Shown here: one piece after another, positions 55,010 through 62,971 of the stretch
Numbering within the stretch: the stretch's first letter is position 1
Layout: each line of letters opens with the position of its first letter
Assembly: GCF_025136295.1 (NCBI RefSeq)
Contig: NZ_CP062788.1
Location: 1,643,001-1,707,000 of the forward strand
Origin: Aestuariispira ectoiniformans
Lineage (GTDB): Bacteria; Pseudomonadota; Alphaproteobacteria; UBA8366; Aestuariispiraceae
DNA length: 64,000 nt
Reading direction: 5' to 3'
Position numbers and translations under genes: made by a program
The notes under the pieces: model-generated
Seen by the model: the letters and a program-made list of their open reading frames with translations, nothing else
What the model was told of the DNA's origin: nothing
Databases searched by the model: none

Positions 55010-56452
55010 CTAATAAATCGCGATATCGGTGCCCGCGCCGCCTTCCTGGTAGAGGGCGGCGAGGCTGTCCAGTGCCCGTTCCACGGTCTTGCGCTCCCGC
55101 GGGGTGCCAAGGCATATGCGCACAGCCTGCTGGGCCGCATTGCGGTCGATAACGAAGGCGCCGCTGGACCCCAGTTTGACCCCGCGCCGTTCGGCGGAGA
55201 GGATATAGTCTGCTGCCATGTCCGGGGCCGGAATCTGCAGCCAGGCATGCATGGAGCCTTTCGGCATTACATAATCCGCCTCTAATGGATCAAAGCGTTC
55301 CTTGAACAACAGGTGACGGGCCGCGATTTCTCGCCGGTGGTCTTCCAGGATGGCATCGGCGGTGCCTTCATCCACCCAGTGACGAAAAATCTCCGCCGTG
55401 ATGGGGGAGGCAAGGCCGCAGGTGGCCCGGATTGAGGCCTCCATCGCGGGGATCAGGCGTTCCGGTCCGGTGGCGATGCCTACGCGCAGGCCCGGCGCCA
55501 ATGTCTTGGCGGCGCTGGTCACGAGGATTGTATGGTCCGGTGCATAAGCGGCGATCGGCGGCGGCGCATCGTCCAGAAGCAAGGCGAAAATGTCGTCTTC
55601 GATGATCACCACGTCATAGCGCGCTGCAATCGCTGCAATTGCCTGACGCCGTTCCGACGGCATGACTGCATTCGTCGGATTGTTGGGCGTGCAAACGGTG
55701 TAAAGCGCCGGCGGGCGGTGGCTTTGGCAGTAGGCTTCGAATGCCTCCGGGATCAGGCCATCCGCATCCATCGGCAGGCCGTGCAGAGACAGGCCCAGAT
55801 TGCGGGCGATGCTTTTCAGGCCGCCATAGCTCATGGCCTCAGTCGCGACGACCTGGCCGGGCTGTGTCACAGCGGACAGGCCGATAAAGGTGCCGTGCTG
55901 GCCTCCACTGGCGACGAGCGTATTTTTAGCTGTTGTGCCCGGTAGCCGTTTTGCCATCCATCTGGCGGCGGCCTCCCGATGCGCCGCCATGCCGGCATTG
56001 GGCTGATAGGACAGGAAGCTCGGAAAGTCCGGCGACTGGATCATAGAGGCCATGCTGGTCTGTGCATCGGCAATTTCGCGGCCTGGTGGCGGATAGTTCA
56101 GAGCCATATTCGCAGGCTTGTCCGGTTCGTCTTCCGCATAGGCAGGCATCAGGGGAACGGATGTGGCAAGGCCACGTGCCCCGTTGGTGGATTCCGCATG
56201 GGACCGTACATAGGTGCCGCGGCCAACCTCCCCGGAAACCAGTCCGCGCCGTTCCGCTTCCTGATAGGCGCGGGTAATGGTGCCGACGGTAACGCCCAAT
56301 TCCCAGGCAAGTTCCCGATGCGGCGGCAGCTTTATACCTTCACGAATATTTCCTGCGGCAATGTCATCGGCCAAAACATCTGCAATTGCGCGATATTTCG
56401 GTCCGTGCCGATCCGTTATGTCCGGTTTCCAGGTTAATGTGCGTATTGTCAT
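55010..56452 (-). CDS. MocR-type (GntR/aminotransferase) regulator
   Basis: About 480 residues: a GntR winged helix (LPPHRELAWELGVTVGTIT) joined to a fold-type I aminotransferase domain with SAAKTLAPGLRVG, the PLP lysine region, and YTVCTPNNPTNAVMP. Such proteins bind PLP or an amino acid and activate divergent genes. The ATG at 56452 has no Shine-Dalgarno, but a -35/-10 pair places the transcript start at or beside it, so the message may be leaderless. It is divergent from the dehydratase-decarboxylase-PhzF operon. Confidence 0.88.
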   Translation of the reverse strand: MTIRTLTWKPDITDRHGPKYRAIADVLADDIAAGNIREGIKLPPHRELAWELGVTVGTITRAYQEAERRGLVSGEVGRGTYVRSHAESTNGARGLATSVPLMPAYAEDEPDKPANMALNYPPPGREIADAQTSMASMIQSPDFPSFLSYQPNAGMAAHREAAARWMAKRLPGTTAKNTLVASGGQHGTFIGLSAVTQPGQVVATEAMSYGGLKSIARNLGLSLHGLPMDADGLIPEAFEAYCQSHRPPALYTVCTPNNPTNAVMPSERRQAIAAIAARYDVVIIEDDIFALLLDDAPPPIAAYAPDHTILVTSAAKTLAPGLRVGIATGPERLIPAMEASIRATCGLASPITAEIFRHWVDEGTADAILEDHRREIAARHLLFKERFDPLEADYVMPKGSMHAWLQIPAPDMAADYILSAERRGVKLGSSGAFVIDRNAAQQAVRICLGTPRERKTVERALDSLAALYQEGGAGTDIAIY

Positions 56453-56490
56453 GGTGACAATGTTTAAATTGACACCCTTCAATTGTCAAT
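56445..56490. promoter_or_regulatory. MocR operator and promoter region
   Basis: Two inverted repeats: ATTGTC-N5-GACAAT (56445-56461), overlapping the mocR start codon, and ATTGACA-N9-TGTCAAT (56468-56490). The minus strand has TTGACA at 56489-56484 and TAAACA at 56466-56461 with 17-base spacing. The repeats thus cover the promoter of the regulator and would allow self-control. Confidence 0.6.
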
Positions 56491-56546
56491 AGAAAGTATA
56501 AATTGTACTGATTGATATCAAATTCGGGCAAGAAAGGATCAATTGT

Positions 56547-56801
56547 ATGCGTACATTATGGATTTTGCCCGGATGGTTTGGCTTCATCTTTGGACCAGCG
56601 CCTTCCGGGTCACTGCTATCGTCTCCGCGTTCGACTGTTGCAGGGCAAGCCGTGAATTGGGTGAAATTGCCGGTGGTATGGTACCGTCGATGGAGCCAGC
56701 GGTTGGACCTGGCGGAGTTGGAGGATTATTTGCTGACGGATATCGGGCTGGACCGGCGCGACGTGCATCGCGAGACAGCCAAGGCTTTCTGGCACAGATA
56801 A
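56547..56801 (+). CDS. DUF1127-type small protein
   Basis: 84 residues. The C-terminal half, WYRRWSQRLDLAELEDYLLT + DIGLDRRDVHRETAKAFW, has the DUF1127 layout (LxxDIGL-xR-xD-x3-E-x3-PFW). The N-terminal half is hydrophobic and variable. It leads the operon of the threonine dehydratase and may be co-regulated by the MocR protein. Confidence 0.7.
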   Translation: MRTLWILPGWFGFIFGPAPSGSLLSSPRSTVAGQAVNWVKLPVVWYRRWSQRLDLAELEDYLLTDIGLDRRDVHRETAKAFWHR

Positions 56802-56829
56802 CCGCCCACGCAGATAAAGAAAAGTTGGG

Positions 56830-56855
56830 GAGCGGGCGCAGGGGCGCCTGCTCCT
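56830..56855 (+). promoter_or_regulatory. Strong hairpin between DUF1127 and dehydratase genes
   Basis: GGAGC-G-GGCGC-AGGG-GCGCC-T-GCTCC forms 11 base pairs (one G-T). It is 28 bases past the DUF1127 stop and ahead of the GGGAG site of the next gene. It lacks a T-run, so it may stabilise the 3' end of the DUF1127 message or define a processing site. Confidence 0.5.
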
Positions 56856-56875
56856 CATTGGCAGGGAGAGTATAC

Positions 56876-57841
56876 ATGTCGACATTTAGTCTGGCCCAAC
56901 TGGAAGCGGCTGCGGAACTGGTGCATTCCGTCTTTCCGGGGACACCGCAGTACCAGTGGCCGCTGTTGAGCCGCCGCACGGGATGTGAGACCTGGGTGAA
57001 GCATGAAAACCACACGCCTGTAGGGGCGTTTAAGATACGTGGCGGTCTGGTCTATATGAAGGATCGCCTGGACCGGGGAGAAAACGGCGGCGTGATTGCC
57101 GCGACACGTGGTAACCACGGCCAGAGCATTGCAACGGCGGGCGCGCGCTACGGCATCCCGGTGACGATCGTTGTGCCGAAGGGCAACAGCCGGGAAAAGA
57201 ACGCCGCGATGCAGGCACAGGGCGCGGAACTGATCGAAATCGGCAACGACTTCCAGGAAGCTTTCGAACAGGCGGGCAAGATTGCGGAGGAACGCGGCCT
57301 GTTCATGCTGCCGTCCATGGATATGAAGCTTGTCGAAGGCGTTGCGAGCTACGCGCTGGAGCTTTTCCGGGCGCAGCCGGACCTTGATACGGTTTATGTG
57401 CCGATCGGCATGGGATCGGGCGTTTGTTCCGTTATTGCCGCGCGCGATGCCCTTGGCTTGCGTACAAAGGTTGTCGGCGTCGTTTCGGAAGGGGCGCCGG
57501 CCTATGCGCTGAGTTTCGAGGCAGGGAAGGCGATCCCGACTGAACGGGCGGATACATTCGCGGATGGTGTGGCCTGCCGGTCGCCTCTGCCCTATGTGGT
57601 GGACATGATCCGCAGCGGGGCCGACCGGGTGGTGACCGTGTCGGACGCGGAAATCGAGGCGGCGATCCGTGCCTATTACACCGACACCCATAATATCGCC
57701 GAAGGGGCAGGGGCCGTGCCGTTGGCCGCGCTTATGCAGGAAAAGGATAAAATGGCGGGCCGTAAGGTTGGCGTCATTCTCACCGGCGGCAATATCGACC
57801 GGGACGTCTATGTTGATATTCTCAGCCGCGGGGACGAATAA
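56876..57841 (+). CDS. Threonine/serine dehydratase
   Basis: 321 residues, fold-type II PLP. The Schiff-base lysine is in VGAFKIRGG, GNHGQS and the glycine loop in PIGMGSGVCSV follow; EGAGAVPLAALMQEK closes it. There is no regulatory ACT domain, so it is of the catabolic type. It deaminates threonine or serine; the substrate in this operon is unproven. The ATG at 56876 is set by GGGAG eight bases before; the longer frame starting upstream is in the DUF1127 region. Confidence 0.88.
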   Translation: MSTFSLAQLEAAAELVHSVFPGTPQYQWPLLSRRTGCETWVKHENHTPVGAFKIRGGLVYMKDRLDRGENGGVIAATRGNHGQSIATAGARYGIPVTIVVPKGNSREKNAAMQAQGAELIEIGNDFQEAFEQAGKIAEERGLFMLPSMDMKLVEGVASYALELFRAQPDLDTVYVPIGMGSGVCSVIAARDALGLRTKVVGVVSEGAPAYALSFEAGKAIPTERADTFADGVACRSPLPYVVDMIRSGADRVVTVSDAEIEAAIRAYYTDTHNIAEGAGAVPLAALMQEKDKMAGRKVGVILTGGNIDRDVYVDILSRGDE

Positions 57842-57844
57842 GTC

Positions 57845-59269
57845 ATGTCGGATAAAATGTTTGGCGATGCTGTGCCGGACCGTCTGGATCGGCTGCTTCA
57901 TGAAACGGCAGACAATGCCCTGCGATTTTTGGGCGGGTTGAACGATCGTGCGGCGGCTGTTGTGCCCTCTCCCGTATTGACCAAGGGGCCGCTGCCGGAG
58001 GAAGGCGTCGGCCTGGACGGGGCGATGGCGCAATATCAAGCGGAGATCGAACCCTATCTGAGCGCCAGCGCCGGTAGCCGTTATTTTGGTTTTGTGACAG
58101 GCGGCGTGACCCCAGCCGCCCTGGTCGGCGACTGGCTTGCGTCAGCCGTCGACCAGAACCCTCCGAACCCGGGAGAATCCATCGCTCCCTCCGTTACGGA
58201 TGCAACCATCGGGCAACTGTTGGACCTGTTCGACCTGCCTCGGGAACAGTTTGATGGATGTTTCACAACAGGAGCGACGGCGGCCAATTTTCTGAGCCTG
58301 ATTGCCGCGCGGGAATGGTGGGCGGATAAACTGGGCGTGGATGTGACCGGCGACGGCATGGCCGCCCTGCCGGACCTGAAAATTTTCAGCGCCTGCCCGC
58401 ACAGCAGTATGGTCAAGGTTATGGGCCTGTCCGGCGTCGGTCGGAACGCCCTCGTGCCGGTGGATCAACTGCCGCAAAGTGAGGCGATGGACCCTGAGGC
58501 CCTGGATAAGGCCCTGTTGGAAAGTGATGCAAGCGCCAAAATCGTCGTGGCCTCGGCAGGTACGGTAACTGCCACGGATTTCGACGATCTGAACCGCATT
58601 GCCGATATCTGTGCGTCGCATGATGCCTGGCTGCATGTGGATGGGGCGTTTGGTCTGTTCGCCCGTTGCCTGCCGGAAATGGCGGGCCGCGTGGCTGGTA
58701 TCGAACGCGCGGATTCAATCACCGCCGATTTCCACAAATGGCTGAATGTGCCCTATGACTGCGGCCTGTTCCTGACCCGGCATGTGGAGGCCTTGGAAAA
58801 GGCCAACGCGATGGACGTGGCCTATCTCAAAATTGAAGGTGAGGCACCGACCTATATGAACCGGTCGCTTGAAAACTCTCAGCGGTTCCGGGCGTTGCCC
58901 GTCTGGATGACGTTGCAGGCCTATGGGCGCGATGGCGTGCGGGATGTTGTCAGGCGGAATTGTTCCTTTGCCGCGAAGCTGGCTGACTGGATCGAACAGG
59001 CAGAGGGGTTTGAACTTCTGACGCCCGTGAAACTGAATGTGGTTTGCTTCCGGGCCCTGTTCGACACAGATGATCAGGATGCGGCGAACAAAGCCTTCCT
59101 GCAGACACTCAATGAGGCCGGAAGCATTTTCTGTACACCGGGAGCGTTGTTCGGCAAGGCAGGTGTACGGGCGGCGATCAGCAACTGGCGCACGACGGAA
59201 GACGACCTGCCGGTCACGTTCAAGGCGCTGGAAGAGGCCCATGCGGCAACGGCGCAAGGTTTGAAGTAA
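57845..59269 (+). CDS. Group II PLP-dependent amino acid decarboxylase
   Basis: 474 residues. TADFHKWLNVPYDCGLFLTR holds the PLP lysine and HVDGAFGLFARC the carboxylate-pairing Asp region, in the aromatic-L-amino-acid decarboxylase/glutamate decarboxylase class. It begins three bases after the dehydratase stop. The amine product is not predictable. Confidence 0.87.
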   Translation: MSDKMFGDAVPDRLDRLLHETADNALRFLGGLNDRAAAVVPSPVLTKGPLPEEGVGLDGAMAQYQAEIEPYLSASAGSRYFGFVTGGVTPAALVGDWLASAVDQNPPNPGESIAPSVTDATIGQLLDLFDLPREQFDGCFTTGATAANFLSLIAAREWWADKLGVDVTGDGMAALPDLKIFSACPHSSMVKVMGLSGVGRNALVPVDQLPQSEAMDPEALDKALLESDASAKIVVASAGTVTATDFDDLNRIADICASHDAWLHVDGAFGLFARCLPEMAGRVAGIERADSITADFHKWLNVPYDCGLFLTRHVEALEKANAMDVAYLKIEGEAPTYMNRSLENSQRFRALPVWMTLQAYGRDGVRDVVRRNCSFAAKLADWIEQAEGFELLTPVKLNVVCFRALFDTDDQDAANKAFLQTLNEAGSIFCTPGALFGKAGVRAAISNWRTTEDDLPVTFKALEEAHAATAQGLK

Positions 59270-59279
59270 GGAACAGGCC

Positions 59280-60071
59280 ATGGAACTTCCGATTTATCAG
59301 ATTGATGCCTTCACTACCGAGACATTTCGGGGCAATCCGGCGGCAGTGGTTCCGCTGAAATCCTGGCTGCCGGATGAGGTGCTGTTGAAGATTGCGGCGG
59401 AAAATAACCTGTCTGAGACGGCCTTCTTTGTGCCCCATGATGGGGAAGAGGCGGATTATTTCCTGCGCTGGTTTACGCCTGCAACCGAAGTTGATCTCTG
59501 CGGCCATGCGACGCTGGCGTCATCCTATGTGCTGTTCAACCTGTTGGGTTGGGACAAGCCGGAAATCCGTTTTGCCACGAACGAAGCCGGGCTGCTGACG
59601 GTACGCAAAGACGATGACCGGTTGGAACTGAATTTCCCTGCCCGTGTGGCAAAGGAAGTTCCCATGCCGGAGGGACTGGTTGAGGCCTTGAGGGTGGAGC
59701 CTGTTCGTTTCCTGAGGGCAGCTAAGAACCTGGCGGTATTTGAAACGGCGGAGCAGGTTCTTTCCGTCGAGCCGGATCTGGACTTTATCGCCGGTATGGA
59801 AGGGGACGGTCTGGTCATCACTGCACCTGGCGAGGATTGTGACTGTGCCTCCCGTTATTTCGCACCCCATGCCGGAATTCCGGAAGACCCGGTTACCGGC
59901 TCTGCGCACTGCACGGTCGTTCCCTACTGGTCGAAGGTTCTGGGAAAGGCGGACCTTCATGCCCGTCAGGTCTCTGCGCGCGGTGGTGATCTCTATTGTC
60001 GGATGGAGGGGGATCGCGTCACCATGGCTGGCGATGCCCGGCTTTATCTTCGCGGTACGATATACATCTAA
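59280..60071 (+). CDS. PhzF-family isomerase
   Basis: 263 residues. IYQIDAFTTETFRGNPAAVV, WFTPATEVDLCGHATLASSY and the late EDPVTGSAHCTVVPYW are the family motifs, with the catalytic glutamate in NNLSETAFFV. PhzF-like enzymes catalyse isomerisations of small cyclic acids; only a few are phenazine enzymes. Ten bases after the decarboxylase. Confidence 0.9.
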   Translation: MELPIYQIDAFTTETFRGNPAAVVPLKSWLPDEVLLKIAAENNLSETAFFVPHDGEEADYFLRWFTPATEVDLCGHATLASSYVLFNLLGWDKPEIRFATNEAGLLTVRKDDDRLELNFPARVAKEVPMPEGLVEALRVEPVRFLRAAKNLAVFETAEQVLSVEPDLDFIAGMEGDGLVITAPGEDCDCASRYFAPHAGIPEDPVTGSAHCTVVPYWSKVLGKADLHARQVSARGGDLYCRMEGDRVTMAGDARLYLRGTIYI

Positions 60072-60096
60072 CTATCGGCAACTATTGTGTAAAATG

Positions 60097-60114
60097 CCCG
60101 CCCTATTGGGCGGG
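60097..60114 (+). terminator. Intrinsic terminator after PhzF gene
   Basis: CCCGCCC and GGGCGGG form a 7-bp stem with loop TATT, followed by TGTTTT. It ends the amino-acid operon. Confidence 0.8.
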
Positions 60115-60198
60115 TGTTTTGCATATTTAGCATATTGGAATTGACCTGAACGGTATCATAGGATTGATTCCATCTTCTGACTGCAGAGGTGGGGGAAG

Positions 60199-62916
60199 AT
60201 GGAAGACGGGTTCTTTCTGATAATAGGTCTGCTATTCCTGGCCGCGCCGATCATGGCCATCGTGGCTTTGGTGCAAATTGGCAAGCTCAAGACCGAGGTG
60301 GCGAACCTTCGGCGGGCCATAGTCATCATGCGTGCCCGCCAGGAGGAGGCTGCTGCGCCTGCTGCTGAGGCACCTGCCCCCGCGGCAGCAGCGACGGTGG
60401 AGGCACCGGCCACTGCCGAGGCGTCGGAAATCCACGCAGAGGTGCGTGAGGAACCTGAACCGGCTGCTGAGACACCCACGCAGGTGGCGCCCGAAGTGGC
60501 TGTCCCGGACGCGGCATGGACGCCGGAAGCCACCCCCCGGGAAGAAAAGAAATCCACCTCATGGCTTGAAGAGGCGCTCGCCTTCCGCTGGCTGGTCTGG
60601 CTGGGTGGGGCGACCTTGGCGCTTGGTGGGATATTCTTCGTGCAATACAGCATGGAACGCGGCCTTATCTCGCCGCTGGTGCGGATTGCCCTTGCGATGG
60701 GTCTGGGCGGCATTCTGGTCTTTGCGGGCGAATGGTTCCGTCGCCGTCCGCTGCGCAAGGCGATTGCAGCCCTGCGCCCGGATTATATTCCCTCCGCGAT
60801 TACGGCCGCCGGTGTTGCGATCCTCTACGGCAGTACTTATGCCGGTTACGCCCTTTATGACATATTTGCCCCGCTGCTGGCCTTTGCCTTCCTGGCTGCC
60901 ATCTCGGTACTGGCTTTGGGGTTGTCGCTGGTGCAGGGGCCGTTGATTGCGGCGTTGGGCGTGGTCGGTGCCTATGTCGTTCCTCTCCTGATTGGCAGCG
61001 ATGAGCCGAGCTACTGGAGCCTGTTCAGTTATCTGACCATCGTGGGCGCGGCAGTCCTGGCAATTGTTCACACGCGCCATTGGTGGAGGGCTGCCTGCTG
61101 TGTCATTGCCGGGTCAGGTCTCTGGTCTGCGATGGCAATGCCTTTCGCGGATGGTCTGGAAGACCTGATTCCGCTCGCAGTCTTCATCCTGCTTGCCTTT
61201 ATCGGGCAGCTATCGCTGCTGAAAACCCTTCCCTTAATTCCGGAAAATCAGAAATGGCAGCGTCCGGCGTTGGTGGTTTTTGTCGCAAGCTGTGTAACGG
61301 CCCTGCTTCTGTTCGCTTTGGGCCTCAGGGAAGAAAACGGGGTTCTGTCACTGGCGGCAATGGCGGTTTTCACCGGAGTGACGATTTTCGCCGCCTGGTC
61401 CACGCCTGCTGTTGAACGCATGGCCCCTGTCCCGGCTGTCATGGGACTTGTCGTTCTGGTCTGCTGGGCTCTGCCGGGGGAGGTTTATCCGTTGGGGTTC
61501 GACGCCATCGGTGTCTTCGGTCGTTTACCAGTCGGCGGGCCAATGGACGATCTGGGAACCTTTCTGGCCTCGGCAGTACTCTTTGCTGTTTTCTTCGGCG
61601 GGGTCGGGCATCTGGCGCTGACCCATGTCCGGCATAAGGGGCTTTGGGCATTGCTGTCCGCGGCTGTTCCGGTCCTGACGTTGGCAATTGTCTATTATCG
61701 CTGCGATGCCTTGATGGTTGACCTGGGTTGGGCCGCGCTTGGCCTTCTTCTGGCGGCCATGGCTGTGGGGCTGGCGACGCGTTTGCACAGGCATCCGCAG
61801 GCCCGCGCGCTGGAAATCGGTGTCGGGCTTTATGCAGTGGCGACGATTGGCGCGATCTCGCTGGCGGCAACCATGACCTTGTCCGAAGTCTGGCTGTCGG
61901 TTGCACTGGCTGTGCAACTGCCTGCGCTTGCCTGGGTCAATGGGCATATCCGACTGCCTTACGGGCGACATGTCGCGCTTGTGGTGGGCGGTATCGTATT
62001 TGTCCGGCTTATCCTGTTGCATACATTCTTTGGCACGACCTTTGACGTACCTGCCAGGACAGCCTGGATCTTCTATGGCTATGGCATTCCAGCCGTTGCC
62101 TATTATCTTGCTGCCCGCTGGTTCCACCAGGAACGGGACAGCATCACCGTGCATTTCCTGGAAAGTTTTGCTGTCGCCGCCGCTGTGCTGACCGTCAGCC
62201 TGGAAATCCGCTATTGGGTGAATGGTGCCCTGATGGTGGAGCGTTATGGTTTGCTGGAACAAAGCCTGCAGTCCGCAAGCTGGCTGGCAAGCGCACTGGG
62301 TTTTTACGTCCGCTACAAGCGTATGCCGCGCCCGGTTTCCTATTGGGGCGCACGTATCCTCGGCCTGATGGCGGTCGTCCAGATCGTGGTTCTGCAGCTT
62401 GTCTTCAATAACCCGCTGTTCACCGGCGAGGAAATCGGCCATTGGCCTGTCGTGAATATTCTGCTTGTGGCCTATGGCGTGTCGGCGGCCTTCGCAGCCC
62501 TGTTTGCATGGCAGGGCTGGAAGGACCGCCGTCCCTGGCTGTTGTGGGGGGCAGGCGGGGCCGCATTGGCGTTGGCCTTCCTCAACCTTACCCTGGAAAT
62601 CAGACACTGGTTCCAGGGGGCTGGCATTCGCTTTGGCGTTGTCGAGGATGCGGAACTCTATACCTATTCCGCCGGTTGGCTGGTTTTTGCGGGATTGCTG
62701 ATGCTGGCCGGTTTCTGGCGTCACCTTCCGGTGTTGAGAAAGGCCGCTCTGGGGATTGTCCTGCTCACAGTAGTGAAGGTCTTTGTTCTGGATATGGCCG
62801 GGCTGACCGGATTGTACCGGGTGGCCTCTTTCATGGGGCTGGGGGCAAGCCTGTTGCTGGTCGGTTTCCTGTATCAGCGGTTTGTCTTGGTTCCTGAGCA
62901 GGCAAAAGCAGACTAG
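60199..62916 (+). CDS. DUF2339 multi-spanning membrane protein
   Basis: 905 residues. A short N-terminal helix and coiled coil (LKTEVANLRRAIVIM), a Pro/Ala/Glu linker (about 50-120), then more than twenty hydrophobic segments to the end. The first core segment, LAFRWLVWLGGATLALGGIF, and AALRPDYIPSAITAAGVAIL match the DUF2339 family, an inner-membrane protein of unknown function. There is no close operon partner. Confidence 0.88.
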   Translation: MEDGFFLIIGLLFLAAPIMAIVALVQIGKLKTEVANLRRAIVIMRARQEEAAAPAAEAPAPAAAATVEAPATAEASEIHAEVREEPEPAAETPTQVAPEVAVPDAAWTPEATPREEKKSTSWLEEALAFRWLVWLGGATLALGGIFFVQYSMERGLISPLVRIALAMGLGGILVFAGEWFRRRPLRKAIAALRPDYIPSAITAAGVAILYGSTYAGYALYDIFAPLLAFAFLAAISVLALGLSLVQGPLIAALGVVGAYVVPLLIGSDEPSYWSLFSYLTIVGAAVLAIVHTRHWWRAACCVIAGSGLWSAMAMPFADGLEDLIPLAVFILLAFIGQLSLLKTLPLIPENQKWQRPALVVFVASCVTALLLFALGLREENGVLSLAAMAVFTGVTIFAAWSTPAVERMAPVPAVMGLVVLVCWALPGEVYPLGFDAIGVFGRLPVGGPMDDLGTFLASAVLFAVFFGGVGHLALTHVRHKGLWALLSAAVPVLTLAIVYYRCDALMVDLGWAALGLLLAAMAVGLATRLHRHPQARALEIGVGLYAVATIGAISLAATMTLSEVWLSVALAVQLPALAWVNGHIRLPYGRHVALVVGGIVFVRLILLHTFFGTTFDVPARTAWIFYGYGIPAVAYYLAARWFHQERDSITVHFLESFAVAAAVLTVSLEIRYWVNGALMVERYGLLEQSLQSASWLASALGFYVRYKRMPRPVSYWGARILGLMAVVQIVVLQLVFNNPLFTGEEIGHWPVVNILLVAYGVSAAFAALFAWQGWKDRRPWLLWGAGGAALALAFLNLTLEIRHWFQGAGIRFGVVEDAELYTYSAGWLVFAGLLMLAGFWRHLPVLRKAALGIVLLTVVKVFVLDMAGLTGLYRVASFMGLGASLLLVGFLYQRFVLVPEQAKAD

Positions 62917-62933
62917 GCGACGATAGTGAGGAC

Positions 62934-62959
62934 GCCCCGCCATCGGAAGATGGCGGGGC
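62934..62959. terminator. Bidirectional terminator
   Basis: GCCCCGCCATC-GGAA-GATGGCGGGGC is an 11-bp perfect stem, 17 bases past the DUF2339 stop and 12 before the fdhA stop. It can serve both convergent genes; T-runs are poor. Confidence 0.65.
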
Positions 62960-62971
62960 GCAGTTCTGCGG

